A DNA stretch of 50,725 nucleotides, from the IMG/VR virus record IMGVR_UViG_3300022752_000105, positions 1 to 50,725 of that record; one strand, given 5' to 3'. The position numbers and the translations under genes were made by a program. The notes beneath the pieces were generated by a model, which saw only the letters and a list, made by a program, of their open reading frames with translations, was not told where the DNA came from and did no database searches. Origin of the DNA: a virus. Of this stretch, positions 25,642-35,591 are shown piece after piece (the first letter of the stretch is position 1; each line of letters starts with the position of its first letter).

Positions 25642-26108
25642 GCGCCAGCAACATCCTTACTAAGTGTTTCGCCCTTGATTACAAGACTATGGATTGCATT
25701 TATCAAATCTTGAGTCCGTTTAGCACATATTATAAAATCATTAGGACTTAATTTGCAAGCCGTATTCATTGTTTCTATATCAAGGCGTCCATTAGTAAGG
25801 GTTTCTATAGCACAGGTTCTAGCCAAATTTTCAATAAATCGTAGTTTTATTTCTTCTTCATCATCTTCCAATAAGACCTGACATTCATCAAAATCCAGGT
25901 CCTCTAATAACTCCAAAAGATAGGTTTTTTCATTTAATTCAGATTTGTTTAAATCTGATTTCTTAGATAAAGACTGTAGTCTGGTTAAAAAATCATGTAA
26001 AGTTTTAGGATTGGTTGTTCTATCCCAATAAATTATATTATCTAATTCCCACTTGCTAGGCCCTACTACTAAATTGTCTATCAATGTTTCTACTTGTTCA
26101 ATATTCAT
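25638..26108 (-). CDS. Unknown acidic protein upstream of glycosyltransferase
   Basis: 156 residues; no family recognised. It is helical and acidic (LLELLEDLDFDECQVLLEDDEEE), with further helices IENLARTCAIETLTN and TQDLINAIHSLV. There is a short conserved-looking WELDNIIYWDR near the N-terminus. No signal or membrane segment. It has a CAGG ribosome-binding site and begins two bases after the 78-residue gene; its stop overlaps the glycosyltransferase start by four bases. The three genes form one operon. Function unknown. Confidence 0.75.
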   Translation of the reverse strand: MNIEQVETLIDNLVVGPSKWELDNIIYWDRTTNPKTLHDFLTRLQSLSKKSDLNKSELNEKTYLLELLEDLDFDECQVLLEDDEEEIKLRFIENLARTCAIETLTNGRLDIETMNTACKLSPNDFIICAKRTQDLINAIHSLVIKGETLSKDVAGA

Positions 26109-26110
26109 TT

Positions 26111-26347
26111 TTAACCTGGATAATTAAATGGTGTAGGTCTACCGCCAAATGTTTGAGAAAATTTAATTTGTGTGCCGGGAGTTTGTCCAATACCGTAAGC
26201 AGGGTTAGCTCCTAATACAGCGCTCAATTTAATATTCTTCCCACCTGTTGGGGCATTTCCTCCTGTACCTGGTAAGTTGTTGGTAAAAGCCTGATTAACC
26301 TTGCCAAAACTTATTTCTGCCCCCGAAGCTGGTGTAACAAACGCCAT
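26111..26347 (-). CDS. Small Gly/Asn-rich virion-like protein, 78 residues
   Basis: A short protein starting MAFVTPASGAEISFGKVNQAF, followed by Gly/Pro/Asn-rich sequence and ending TFGGRPTPFNYPG. The motif 'ISF-x-x-VN' followed by 'IKLSAVLG' recalls short repeats in phage tail proteins, but I cannot name a family. It heads its operon: a TATAAATA-type promoter (26365-26376) lies 17 bases upstream with an AGGAAA ribosome-binding site between. Its position directly after the big fibre gene set suggests a structural accessory. Confidence 0.7.
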   Translation of the reverse strand: MAFVTPASGAEISFGKVNQAFTNNLPGTGGNAPTGGKNIKLSAVLGANPAYGIGQTPGTQIKFSQTFGGRPTPFNYPG

Positions 26348-26364
26348 ATTAGTTTCCTAGGGCA

Positions 26365-26376
26365 TATTTATTTATA
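26365..26376 (-). promoter_or_regulatory. Late promoter, doubled TATAAATAAATA
   Basis: The minus strand reads TATAAATAAATA, containing a full T4 late consensus TATAAATA. It ends 17 bases before the ATG at 26347 and leaves room for the AGGAAA ribosome-binding site. It is the best consensus match in the window. Confidence 0.72.
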
Positions 26377-26414
26377 TGCATGGTTTTTGTTGATATAGAA
26401 AAATAGATTGTCAT

Positions 26415-26438
26415 AATAACTGAAAATATTCAGTTATT
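26415..26438 (-). terminator. AT-rich hairpin, possible weak terminator
   Basis: AATAACTGAA and TTCAGTTATT form a ten-pair stem with a four-base loop, 28 bases after the stop of the 965-residue gene. The T run on the minus strand is poor, so it may be an attenuator or 3'-end protecting hairpin rather than a full terminator. The rest of the 119-base gap holds the promoter at 26365-26376. Confidence 0.45.
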
Positions 26439-26466
26439 TACCAGATAAAATTGCTTTGTGAATAAC

Positions 26467-29364
26467 TCAGGCTTGTGCTTCAGTCCATCTTAACAGCACA
26501 GCACCTCTTACACTAGCATTACCTGTAAGATTTGAAACACGTACATTTATAGCTAATGTATCAGGCCCATTTGGAAAAACTCCGATTCCTCCGAAAGGGC
26601 TGTTTGTTAATTCTTTAAGTTGAGATAAACTTAATACAGAGTCCCCTGAGGGCTGACAACTAAAGGCAAATACTTGCTCACCAGGCAAGGCATATGTTCC
26701 TGCTGAATAGGTTATTTGACCGGAGTTTGCCACTTGACCTAGACTTGGTTGTCCTCCTTGAGTTTCTAAATTTAAACTTGACCAAGAAGCACCTGAAACA
26801 TTTTTTGGATTTAGAACTCCTTCAACGATAATACTTTGGGGATTGTTGTTTCCCTGTGCCAATGATACAGCGCATTCTGAAAGCAGCATGGTACTACGAT
26901 TAATTAAATCTCTGGTTCCTAGGTCGCCTACTGCACTATTGCTGACACTAGGTGCAAGTCTAATTAAAAATACTGTTGCAGTTGCAATTGTAATGGACAA
27001 ATTGCTTTGTTGATAATTAAAAATATAACCCCTATCTTCGTCAAATAGCCCATCTACAAGCAAAGCACTTCCCCAGTGGCTTAAGGTAGGTGTTGCATAA
27101 TTAGAAATTTGAATAACACCTGTTTGAATAGAATGAATGGCGGCTGCTCCTGCTGTCATTGTATAATTCGCTCCGTTAATCCATTGTGTCAGTGGTACTG
27201 CTCTTGTAAGTCCTGTAAGTATGGAACTTCCAGATTTTCCAGTATAGTTAATCAGTTCGTTGTCTATGTAAACTGTACCGGTTGTTGCAAAATATGTATT
27301 ATCTGCCACCCACATAGATGTATCACTTGCACTCGTGCCAGAAGTTAGCCAAGATATTGCACCCTCGTTTTCTATACTATATCTAACAGGTAAATTTCCT
27401 GTCCTCATATGAGATTCATAGTTTACATTATTGTTCTTTAATCTATGAACATAAACCCAGTTGCCGTCAGATCCTCTAACCATCCAATCAACGAAACCAG
27501 CTCCATACCATGTATATTGTATTCCAAGCATGTGCATTCTGGCTGTGTTTATTGTAAAACCACTAGGGCCTGTTCCATCTACTCTATCTATATTAAATTC
27601 CTGTTGTCTAGATCTTGTTTCCTGTATTAAACTGGCCTTTACTCCCACAGCAGCACTAGTTCCTCTATAATCTGGATTCACATAGGCAACTGAATCACTA
27701 CCAACGCCTGTAACCCAATGTGTCATTCCCCTTATAACAATTTTATCTCCAGCCTTAATTTGCCTGGTGAATCGTGTGTTTGTTCCAGTAATCTGATTTG
27801 AATTTGGATTAACTGTTACAATTCCTATCAACTGTTGAACTGCATTTCTTCTAACAACGCATAGGTTCATACCGTCAAATTCCCAAAACATACCGTTTTG
27901 GTCATCGAAACATCCAGCACGAATGGTCGCTCCATGCCATGTTTCTACAACAACTTTTTGTCTAACTCCAAATACAGCTCCGCCTGGTGGAAGCGCCACC
28001 TGAGCTTGTATTTGAAATTGTGTATCACTGTTGATTCCTGTTACCTGATATAGCCCATCAAATTCCGGACTAGCAGTAAATCCCTCTATTCTTACCTGAG
28101 CTCCTACTTGTAATCCATGTAAGATATCATCTGTTGTTACAAAAATATTAGATCCTACTGAAGTTCCACTTTGGGAAATAGCTCTAATATCATAATTTGG
28201 TTTGAGCAGAGTACCAGTTGACCATAATAGTCCTTTACCAGATTGATATCTAAAATATTTTTTACTCACCCTTATAACACTGGCACCATAACTAGGGATA
28301 CCGCAATTAATTATGACTCCACCATCGAATGGCCTATGGATAATTTGAAACCCTGCTAAAGAATACACAGCGGTTACGCCCAGACCAGCGGCGGTAACTT
28401 GACCTATTCCTAGATAAGTGATTGAAGTGAGACTTGGAATTCCTGTAATTATAAAAGGACCAGTGCCGTTAGAAGCGTTTCCAGGCCCGTTTAGAATTAC
28501 ATATAATGGTGAACCAGGGGTTAATCCGTGATTACTATTAAATGTAATAGTTATAGTAGAAGGACTTGAACCATTTGATGTAACGCTTGCTACGCTCAAG
28601 GATGCTCCTGTATACAGTTTAGCTCTTCTCAATGTGGTAGCATCTGTCAATAAACTCTGTCCATTGGTTCCGACAACTCCCCAAGCAATATATGTAAATT
28701 GGTTTGCGGCAGGAACAGATGCTATTATAAAAAATCCATCTGCTCTACTTGAGCCATTTATAGCATCACTTACAGCCAATATACTTACAGCTTCTCCTGC
28801 TGCCATGCCGTGATTGGCAGTGGTTGTAACCGTAATTGTACTAGGTGTACCTCCGTTTGTTATTATAGACGAAATAAAAAGATCTATTCCTGGAACTTCA
28901 TAGATTCCAGGATATCCTCTGACCAAACCGTAGCCCGCCCACTTTGTTGGTTGTGTACCGTATTCAAAGTCAGCATCTATCATTGACTGACCTTGACTAA
29001 TTCTCATTCTTTCAATGGCGTCTGTGCCAAAGCTCCAAGGTTTAAAATAAGCAACAGAATTTTCAACAAGAATACTTAACCTATCATTTGAACTAAAACT
29101 AGCTGTATTAACTCTCAGTGTAACAGTTGTAAAACCTGATTCTCTTTCTATCAATTTTGGAGATAATCCTGACAAATTACTTTCAGAATGTACCGCAGTT
29201 GTATTAATATGATTAGCATCGGCAAAATTATATAAAATAGTGTTTCTTGTTACATTTGTTATAAGTAAAATTTCTTCTAATCTAATATTTCCAGGAATCT
29301 GAACGGTGCCGACACCTATTGCTCCCGGAGTAAATACATACTGTCTAATTTGTAATTTTGCCAT
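26467..29364 (-). CDS. Virion structural protein, 965 residues, fibre/baseplate-associated
   Basis: No enzyme motif. Beta-rich sequence throughout. It contains two related blocks, PSTITVTTTANHGMAAGEAV (about residue 175) and PSTITITFNSNHGLTPGSPL (about 265), and a third, weaker one near 400 (TTDDILHGLQVGAQVRIEGF). These are short carbohydrate-module-like beta repeats ('T-x-x-N-H-G-L-x-x-G') common in phage surface proteins. A central core, HRPFDGGVIINCG, RYQSGKGLLWSTGTLL and WEFDGMNLCVVRRN, looks globular. AAGGT precedes the start, eight bases after the 1368-residue fibre gene. It probably belongs to the tail-tip or fibre complex; the exact role is unknown. Confidence 0.75.
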   Translation of the reverse strand: MAKLQIRQYVFTPGAIGVGTVQIPGNIRLEEILLITNVTRNTILYNFADANHINTTAVHSESNLSGLSPKLIERESGFTTVTLRVNTASFSSNDRLSILVENSVAYFKPWSFGTDAIERMRISQGQSMIDADFEYGTQPTKWAGYGLVRGYPGIYEVPGIDLFISSIITNGGTPSTITVTTTANHGMAAGEAVSILAVSDAINGSSRADGFFIIASVPAANQFTYIAWGVVGTNGQSLLTDATTLRRAKLYTGASLSVASVTSNGSSPSTITITFNSNHGLTPGSPLYVILNGPGNASNGTGPFIITGIPSLTSITYLGIGQVTAAGLGVTAVYSLAGFQIIHRPFDGGVIINCGIPSYGASVIRVSKKYFRYQSGKGLLWSTGTLLKPNYDIRAISQSGTSVGSNIFVTTDDILHGLQVGAQVRIEGFTASPEFDGLYQVTGINSDTQFQIQAQVALPPGGAVFGVRQKVVVETWHGATIRAGCFDDQNGMFWEFDGMNLCVVRRNAVQQLIGIVTVNPNSNQITGTNTRFTRQIKAGDKIVIRGMTHWVTGVGSDSVAYVNPDYRGTSAAVGVKASLIQETRSRQQEFNIDRVDGTGPSGFTINTARMHMLGIQYTWYGAGFVDWMVRGSDGNWVYVHRLKNNNVNYESHMRTGNLPVRYSIENEGAISWLTSGTSASDTSMWVADNTYFATTGTVYIDNELINYTGKSGSSILTGLTRAVPLTQWINGANYTMTAGAAAIHSIQTGVIQISNYATPTLSHWGSALLVDGLFDEDRGYIFNYQQSNLSITIATATVFLIRLAPSVSNSAVGDLGTRDLINRSTMLLSECAVSLAQGNNNPQSIIVEGVLNPKNVSGASWSSLNLETQGGQPSLGQVANSGQITYSAGTYALPGEQVFAFSCQPSGDSVLSLSQLKELTNSPFGGIGVFPNGPDTLAINVRVSNLTGNASVRGAVLLRWTEAQA

Positions 29365-29372
29365 ATTTTACC

Positions 29373-32300
29373 TTAATAACCAAAAGCCACTGACATCGCC
29401 AGATTAAACGCAAAAAAGTTTGTTGCTGTTGCTTGGCCACCTGCCACTAATAATCTTCCTCCGACGTATAAATCTCTATTTATCGCCGCTCCACCTACCA
29501 CCTGCAAGGCGCCAGTATTTGTAGAAATAGGATTTAGACTGCTTTCTACTTTCAGTGTTCCAACTCCTGTAATAGATCCTGTACCAGAAGTTAATCCCAC
29601 CGTTATTTTACCTGCTACAAACATATCTTTTTGAACGCCAACACCACCTGCAACTTGAAGAGCGCCAGTTGTACTACTGATGGATGTAGTTGTATTGGTC
29701 ATGGTGAATATTCCGCCATATGGACTTATCAATCCACCTGACCCTGTACTTAAAGCATAGCCATTTGAATAAATTGTTCCACCTACCCATAAATCTCGAC
29801 CAAAACCTGCTCCACCTACAACCTGTAAAACTCCTGTATTTGTTGAAGTTGCATTTGCAGAACCAGATACTACGATGTTAGTTGATGTGAGACCAACTAA
29901 TCCTGTTATAGTTCCACCAATGACTCCGCCTACATTTACTGTGCCTCCGACAACTAGGTCTTTCCCAATCCCAACACCACCTCTAATACTTAGAGCTCCT
30001 GTGGTGCTGCTTGCTGCATTGGCAGTCGAAGGTATAATCCATTGGCCAACAGAATCTGCCCACGCTTTAATAGAACCCGATCCATCTGCCAGTATGACAT
30101 TACTGTTACTGCTTACCATAATAAGTTGAGAGTCATTTCCTGTATAGCCACCTATTATTACATTGCTCGATCCAGCATTAACACTAAGACCTGCATTTTT
30201 ACCTATGAATATACTATTTCTATTAGAAGTTATATTAAATCCAGCTAGATGACCAATAACTACATTAGAATCTCCGCCTGCATTTGGAGCTGCCAACGCA
30301 CCTATTATTACACTACTTGTACTAGTTGTAGAAGTTGGATAAGAGCTAGCATTACCGCTATTGAGGAAAATACTACCAAATCCGTCACCTGCATCTCTTA
30401 CAGCTAGGTGTACAGTGCCCCATCTTATTCTTCCTGTAGCCCCAGAGCCACTTCCTAGACTAATGTATCCCCCTACTCCCAGACCTCCTTCAACTCTCAA
30501 GGCGCCCGATGTAGTATTGGTGGATTGCGTTGAAGAATTGATTACTATAGCCTGTTGAAATCTATTGGCGTTTGCTCCTGACCAATAATTTTCATTATTC
30601 AAAGCGGTTTGGAGTGAAGTTGAATTTGGAAAAGTTATAGATCCGTCGTTGTTAAAGGACCAGTTCCAAAAATAAGTTTGATCAGTTGTATATATGTCTA
30701 CACCGCTAGTTGCATCAACAGTTACATTGATATTAGGAAGGCCAAGCTTTAATATTTCTCCAGTTGAACCTGTTCTCAAAATCGTATGATTGTAGGATCC
30801 TCTTGGTAAAACTATATCTCCCCCAATGTATACATCTGCGCCTACACCTACTCCGCCCTTGACCTGAAATGCTCCCGTTGTTGTTGATACAGCATTGGTG
30901 GTATTGTTGATTACGAATGTACCGGTTGTACCTGTTGTTATTCCCTGTGTTACAAAAGAATTAACAGTAGCAGTGGTTAATATTTGAGATCCGGATATAA
31001 AACTAGTTGTGCCTATATAGACAGCTCCACCTATACCAACTCCACCTCTAACCTGTAGGGCACCTGTGCTTGTAGATGTTGCATTAGTTGTTGATGTCAC
31101 TTGGACTAATTCAGAAGAAATATTAATTGCTCCGCTTATATTTCCACCAGATGCACTTCCCACAGTTATTTTTCCGCCTACCCATAAATCTCGGCCAACT
31201 CCTGCACCCCCTACGACCTGTAGGGCCCCTGTATTTGTTGAAGTTGCATTTGTAGAACCAGATACTACTATGTTAGTAGAAGTCAGTCCATCTAATCCTG
31301 TTATAGTTCCACCAGATGCACTTCCTACGGTTATTGTACCACCTACAAATATAGATTGGCCAATTCCAACTCCACCTTTAACCTGTAGGGCACCAGTGGT
31401 CGTATTAGTTGCCGAGGTAGAATTATTGATTACAAATGTACCTGTTGTGCCTGTCGTAATTCCAGGTGTTACGAATGAATTAACACTAGCAGTGGTTAGT
31501 ATTTGAGATCCAAATATAAAACTTGTTGTGCCTATGTAGACAGCCCCACCTATTCCAGCCCCACCTGCAACCTGTAAAGCTCCCGAATTAGTACTTGTTG
31601 CAGCAGTTGCATTGTCTGTTTTTATTATGTCGTCTGTTTGAACAATTGTTGTGGTAATTGTTGTTAATTGTATGGTTAACCTATTGGCAACAATGGCTCC
31701 ACCTACATACAAATCACCGCCTATTCCAGCACCACCTGCTACTTGTAGGGCTCCCGACGTAGTAGAAATAGCCGCAGTGGTATTGGTTATTGTAAAAATT
31801 ACAGGCGAAGGATTTACTACATTTCCTTGTCCTACCAAAGTACCATTTTGATAGATATTCCTAGCATAAAGATCTCCACCTATGCCCACCCCACCTTCAA
31901 CTCTCAACGCCCCTGTTTGAGTGTTTGTAGCAGGGGTATTGGCTGTTACAGTAATTATTGTACTTGTTAAACCTCCTAATCCAGTAATTAAACCACCTGT
32001 TCCAGCTCCCACAGTCAAAAAATTTCCACCTACACGAAGATCCCCACCTAGAGCAACTCCACCGGAAACAACCAATGCCCCAGTTAGAGTATTATTTGTT
32101 GCATTGTTTGCATAAATTCTTACCTGACCTCCTACGTGTAGTGTAGTTCCAATTCCCGCACCACCTACAACTTGCAAGGCACCGGTTGTTGTCGAAGCAG
32201 CAGAAGTACTCGATGTAACTTTTAATGTTTTTACATCTAGGTTTCCAGATCCATCTCTAAAAGCCAAGGTGCTTATAGTGTCTGTCGACGTAGCATTTGA

Positions 32301-33479
32301 GGTAATGGCAAATGTTACAGCTTCTCCAGAACCACCTGTTGCAGATAAACCATATCCAGAAACACTACCGCCTGCAAGATAATTCCCTGTGGTATCAATT
32401 CCTAATTGAACAGCATCAGATGTGATAGTTGTGACTATGTTTACATTTCCGCTACCATCAAAATTTGTACTTCCTGTGACATCGCCGCTCAAACTTATAA
32501 TACGAGCATTGGATAATTTATCTGCACTGGTCGCATTGCCTGTTATAGTGCCTGTTATATTTAATGAACCACCTACATATAAATTTGCTCCGATTCCTAC
32601 ACCGCCTCTTACCTGCAATGCTCCTGTTACGGTTGAGCTAGCATTAGTTGTATCTGTAATTGTAAATATTTGATTGTAAGGACTTACGATACCTGTTCCT
32701 GTGCTTACAGCGTATCCATTGACAAAAATTCCTGTTGCAGTTAGAATCCCCCCTATTCTTACATCTTTACCAATCCCAAGTCCACCACTAACTGCCAATG
32801 CACCGCTATTAGTGCTTGTAGCATTTGTAATATTTGTTATTGAAATTGCTTGGTTAGTTGAACTACCTCTTGAAGTAACAGATTGCAATGTACTAATATT
32901 CCATATAGTAACATTGCCTGTTGATGTACTAACTGCGGTATCTGTGCCCGCAAAAATAGCTGTTTGACTGGCATATTGGTTTACAGTTGCCGTAGTTAAT
33001 ATTTGACTTCCTGAAATAAAACTGGTTGTATTAACGTACAATGCTCCACCAATCCCAACGCCACCAGCAACAATCAATGCTCCAGTTGTTGTAGAAGATG
33101 CAACTGTGGTGCTATCTAGTGTAAGCTGATTTGACCACGTAGCAGTTGAGCCATTTGAAACTAAAATACGGTTATTTGAACCTATGGTTATAAAAGAAGT
33201 CCTACCTGGAGATGTTTGATAAGGAATACTGCCTGTTGCCCCACCAAATAGATGTGAAGCAGTGCTTACTGTCACAGGTCCAAGATTAGCAGTAAGAGTT
33301 CCGTTTACTGTTAATGCTCCAAAGATATTAACAGATCCTTTAATAGCAGCCCCACCGCTTACTATAACAGCACCTGTATTAGTATTAAGACTGTCAACAG
33401 TAGATAAAACGGTAAGTGTATTTGCTACAATAAGTCCATTTTTTACCTTAAAGTCTTGTTCTATTGCTAAAACAGGCAT
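29373..33479 (-). CDS. Repeat-built tail fibre-like protein, 1368 residues
   Basis: The N-terminus (IEQDFKVKNGLIVAN) is like that of the 677-residue neighbour (LNRDFVTKNGIITEG), suggesting a shared attachment end. The body holds about 18 copies of a 30-residue motif of the form NATST-TGALQV-GG-GIG-DLYVGG. Spacer segments such as TITGLDGLTSTNIVV occur more than once. Around residues 1085-1150 there are YadA-head-like repeats (SNVVIGHLAGF, NSIFIGKNAGL, SNVIIGGYTGN) of the left-handed trimeric beta-roll type. These features fit a long trimeric fibre. AAGGAAG precedes the ATG at 33479. DNA-level duplications inside it are listed separately. Receptor specificity cannot be read. Confidence 0.82.
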   Translation of the reverse strand: MPVLAIEQDFKVKNGLIVANTLTVLSTVDSLNTNTGAVIVSGGAAIKGSVNIFGALTVNGTLTANLGPVTVSTASHLFGGATGSIPYQTSPGRTSFITIGSNNRILVSNGSTATWSNQLTLDSTTVASSTTTGALIVAGGVGIGGALYVNTTSFISGSQILTTATVNQYASQTAIFAGTDTAVSTSTGNVTIWNISTLQSVTSRGSSTNQAISITNITNATSTNSGALAVSGGLGIGKDVRIGGILTATGIFVNGYAVSTGTGIVSPYNQIFTITDTTNASSTVTGALQVRGGVGIGANLYVGGSLNITGTITGNATSADKLSNARIISLSGDVTGSTNFDGSGNVNIVTTITSDAVQLGIDTTGNYLAGGSVSGYGLSATGGSGEAVTFAITSNATSTDTISTLAFRDGSGNLDVKTLKVTSSTSAASTTTGALQVVGGAGIGTTLHVGGQVRIYANNATNNTLTGALVVSGGVALGGDLRVGGNFLTVGAGTGGLITGLGGLTSTIITVTANTPATNTQTGALRVEGGVGIGGDLYARNIYQNGTLVGQGNVVNPSPVIFTITNTTAAISTTSGALQVAGGAGIGGDLYVGGAIVANRLTIQLTTITTTIVQTDDIIKTDNATAATSTNSGALQVAGGAGIGGAVYIGTTSFIFGSQILTTASVNSFVTPGITTGTTGTFVINNSTSATNTTTGALQVKGGVGIGQSIFVGGTITVGSASGGTITGLDGLTSTNIVVSGSTNATSTNTGALQVVGGAGVGRDLWVGGKITVGSASGGNISGAINISSELVQVTSTTNATSTSTGALQVRGGVGIGGAVYIGTTSFISGSQILTTATVNSFVTQGITTGTTGTFVINNTTNAVSTTTGAFQVKGGVGVGADVYIGGDIVLPRGSYNHTILRTGSTGEILKLGLPNINVTVDATSGVDIYTTDQTYFWNWSFNNDGSITFPNSTSLQTALNNENYWSGANANRFQQAIVINSSTQSTNTTSGALRVEGGLGVGGYISLGSGSGATGRIRWGTVHLAVRDAGDGFGSIFLNSGNASSYPTSTTSTSSVIIGALAAPNAGGDSNVVIGHLAGFNITSNRNSIFIGKNAGLSVNAGSSNVIIGGYTGNDSQLIMVSSNSNVILADGSGSIKAWADSVGQWIIPSTANAASSTTGALSIRGGVGIGKDLVVGGTVNVGGVIGGTITGLVGLTSTNIVVSGSANATSTNTGVLQVVGGAGFGRDLWVGGTIYSNGYALSTGSGGLISPYGGIFTMTNTTTSISSTTGALQVAGGVGVQKDMFVAGKITVGLTSGTGSITGVGTLKVESSLNPISTNTGALQVVGGAAINRDLYVGGRLLVAGGQATATNFFAFNLAMSVAFGY
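30855..31594. repeat. In-frame 519-base segmental duplication in fibre gene
   Basis: About 220 bases near 30855-31075 recur near 31374-31594 with a constant offset of 519 bases (173 codons). Both copies encode VYIGTTSFI-GSQILTTA and then GITTGTTGTFVINN between two 30-residue motifs. A third, more diverged copy of the GSQILTTA part lies near 32990-33080 (offset 2019 bases, also a multiple of three). Confidence 0.75.
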
Positions 33480-33536
33480 CAGTCTTCCTTTCCACTCATA
33501 GTTAGTCCAGCTATGTTATGTCTATGTTGCATCTCC

Positions 33537-35570
33537 TTAAACTGCAATAGTTATTCTTGCTAGTTTAACAACCATAGATGTGGCTGCGAAAGCTGTGAAT
33601 AGTAATCTGCAATTTCCTCCTGAAATATCTGCGTCAAAAACTCCTAATTCTCCGTTATTTGTTATAACTGCGTAGTCTGTCTTGAATACATTGGTTCCGT
33701 TGTGTATCATTAAAATTTCTTGGGCATGAAAACTAGCACCATCCACTATTTGTATAGTATATTTTGAAGTTCTATATAGTGTTGAGCTAAAAGTATCTAG
33801 CACTTGTTGTATATTGTTTGTAATCGCAAAACTGGTATAACTTGCAAAAGATGCATTATTACTTACAAATGCTGTAATAGATTGACTACTAGTTGTAATA
33901 CCCAATGTTGATGTTCCTGCAACATTTAGGTTTTGTCCTATACCTACTCCACCAGTAACTACAAATGCGCCACTATTACTACTTGTGCTTTGTTGATTGT
34001 TTGTATTAGTGATTGTACCATTAGTGGTTATATTTCCAGTAACACCTATACCCCCTAGTACTTGCAAAGCACCAGAAGTAGTGTTGCCATTGTTGGCTTG
34101 ACCACCTACTAATATTAATTGTCCTGTTCTAAATGTTCCGTAGGAAGTTCCTGTGAAAATCCCACCAGTTTCAAACCCATTATTGAACCACTCTAGATAT
34201 CCAGATCCATTGTCAAATCCTAAAAATCCGTCTCTGTCTTGACCGCTCTTGTAATGATGAAAAATAAATCCTAAACTTTTACCGTCATCAAATGTCCAAG
34301 TATGATCTGCACCAGTTGATCCGGATGGCACATGTAAATTTATTAAATTATCAGTAAAAACTGTATTTGTAGAATAGGCATAAGTAGCGGTACCAGAAAA
34401 TACTACATTGCCTTTAAAAAGAGATGTACCGTCTACTACTAAGTTGTTTCTAAAATATGCTCCTCCGGACACATTTAAAGCATTTGTAGCAGGTGTCGAA
34501 GTACTAGATGCTGTGCTAACAAGGGCTAGTGTTCCGCCAATATATACATCTCTTCCAAACCCAGCCCCACCTTTTACTTGAAAGGCTCCTGTAGATGTAC
34601 TTAAAGAAGTTTGGGTATTTGATAAAGTAAGTGTATTTTGAAAAACCGGTCCATCTATACCTCTACTTACTAAAATTTCACCCGTATTACCCGGACCTGC
34701 AAATGCACTAACTCCGGATGTACTTTGATATACTACCTGTCCTGCAGAACCATTGCCTACGTTAGTTGCTGTAAATGCTGTACCTGCACTTAATCCCCCT
34801 AGACTTTGCCAGAACGGTCTAGTTCCATCACTGCCTAACACAAATGCGTTAGGTCCAATACCTAACCAATATGAGATATTTGTAGCAGTTTGAATTAAAA
34901 TTGACCCGGTGGTTCCGCCTGCTAAATTTCCATTAATTGTTCCACCAACGTGTAGGTTTTTACCTACACCTACACCGCCTGTAACAACAAGGGTTCCAGT
35001 GGATGTAGAAGTAGCTTCTATATTTCCACTCAATGATAAAATGTTTGTAAAAGTAGGACTAGCACTTGTCCTACCTACTAAAACTGAACCTGTAACACCT
35101 GGACCAGTAAAGACAGTAGTTCCTGAACTTAATTGATATGGAACTTGAAAGCTGTCACCGCCTTGTAGATTAGTGGCTGTATTAATAACACCTACATTAT
35201 TACCAGTAATATTTCCTATAGCAAAAATATTATTTACTACAAGATCAGCAAGAGTTGCTGTATTGGTTACTGTAAGTGATGTTACTGTAATTGTACCAGA
35301 TGTAATTATAGCATTTGTAGATCTTAGATTGGGGAATGTAGCTAATGAGGTTGCTGTAATAGAGTTTACAATGACTTGTTGTAAGGTAGTCGTTGAATAA
35401 ACAAACATTTCACCAAAGACGGTGGCAGTTGTTCCAACGAAAATATTCTTTTCAGCAGCTATGCCGCCACCAGATTGTATTATTCCAAAATTATTAGTTG
35501 AACTGGTGGCAATACCAGTTCCTTCTGTTATAATACCATTTTTAGTTACAAAATCTCTATTCAAAGCCAT
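33537..35570 (-). CDS. Tail fibre-like protein, 677 residues, shared C-terminal domain
   Basis: Start ATG 35570 (MALNRDFVTKNGI) is chosen because GGAG lies ten bases upstream; a GTG at 35579 would leave only one base. The body has about six copies of the fibre motif (STSTGTLVVTGGVGVG and similar). The middle contains a globular part (TDNLINLHVPSGSTGADHT, SGYLEWFNNGFETGG). The last 115 or so residues (QVLDTFSSTLYRTSKYTIQI, QEILMIHNGTNVFKTDYAVI) are homologous to the end of the 345-residue protein. That suggests a common tip or trimerisation domain. It is part of the fibre operon, 57 bases before the 1368-residue gene. Confidence 0.8.
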   Translation of the reverse strand: MALNRDFVTKNGIITEGTGIATSSTNNFGIIQSGGGIAAEKNIFVGTTATVFGEMFVYSTTTLQQVIVNSITATSLATFPNLRSTNAIITSGTITVTSLTVTNTATLADLVVNNIFAIGNITGNNVGVINTATNLQGGDSFQVPYQLSSGTTVFTGPGVTGSVLVGRTSASPTFTNILSLSGNIEATSTSTGTLVVTGGVGVGKNLHVGGTINGNLAGGTTGSILIQTATNISYWLGIGPNAFVLGSDGTRPFWQSLGGLSAGTAFTATNVGNGSAGQVVYQSTSGVSAFAGPGNTGEILVSRGIDGPVFQNTLTLSNTQTSLSTSTGAFQVKGGAGFGRDVYIGGTLALVSTASSTSTPATNALNVSGGAYFRNNLVVDGTSLFKGNVVFSGTATYAYSTNTVFTDNLINLHVPSGSTGADHTWTFDDGKSLGFIFHHYKSGQDRDGFLGFDNGSGYLEWFNNGFETGGIFTGTSYGTFRTGQLILVGGQANNGNTTSGALQVLGGIGVTGNITTNGTITNTNNQQSTSSNSGAFVVTGGVGIGQNLNVAGTSTLGITTSSQSITAFVSNNASFASYTSFAITNNIQQVLDTFSSTLYRTSKYTIQIVDGASFHAQEILMIHNGTNVFKTDYAVITNNGELGVFDADISGGNCRLLFTAFAATSMVVKLARITIAV

Positions 35571-35591
35571 ATAAGGCACGCTCCAGTTATA

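Noticed and set aside
35571-35579. GTG start for the 677-residue fibre protein
   Set aside because: Only one base would separate GGAG from the GTG; the ATG at 35570 has proper spacing and matches the neighbour's N-terminus.
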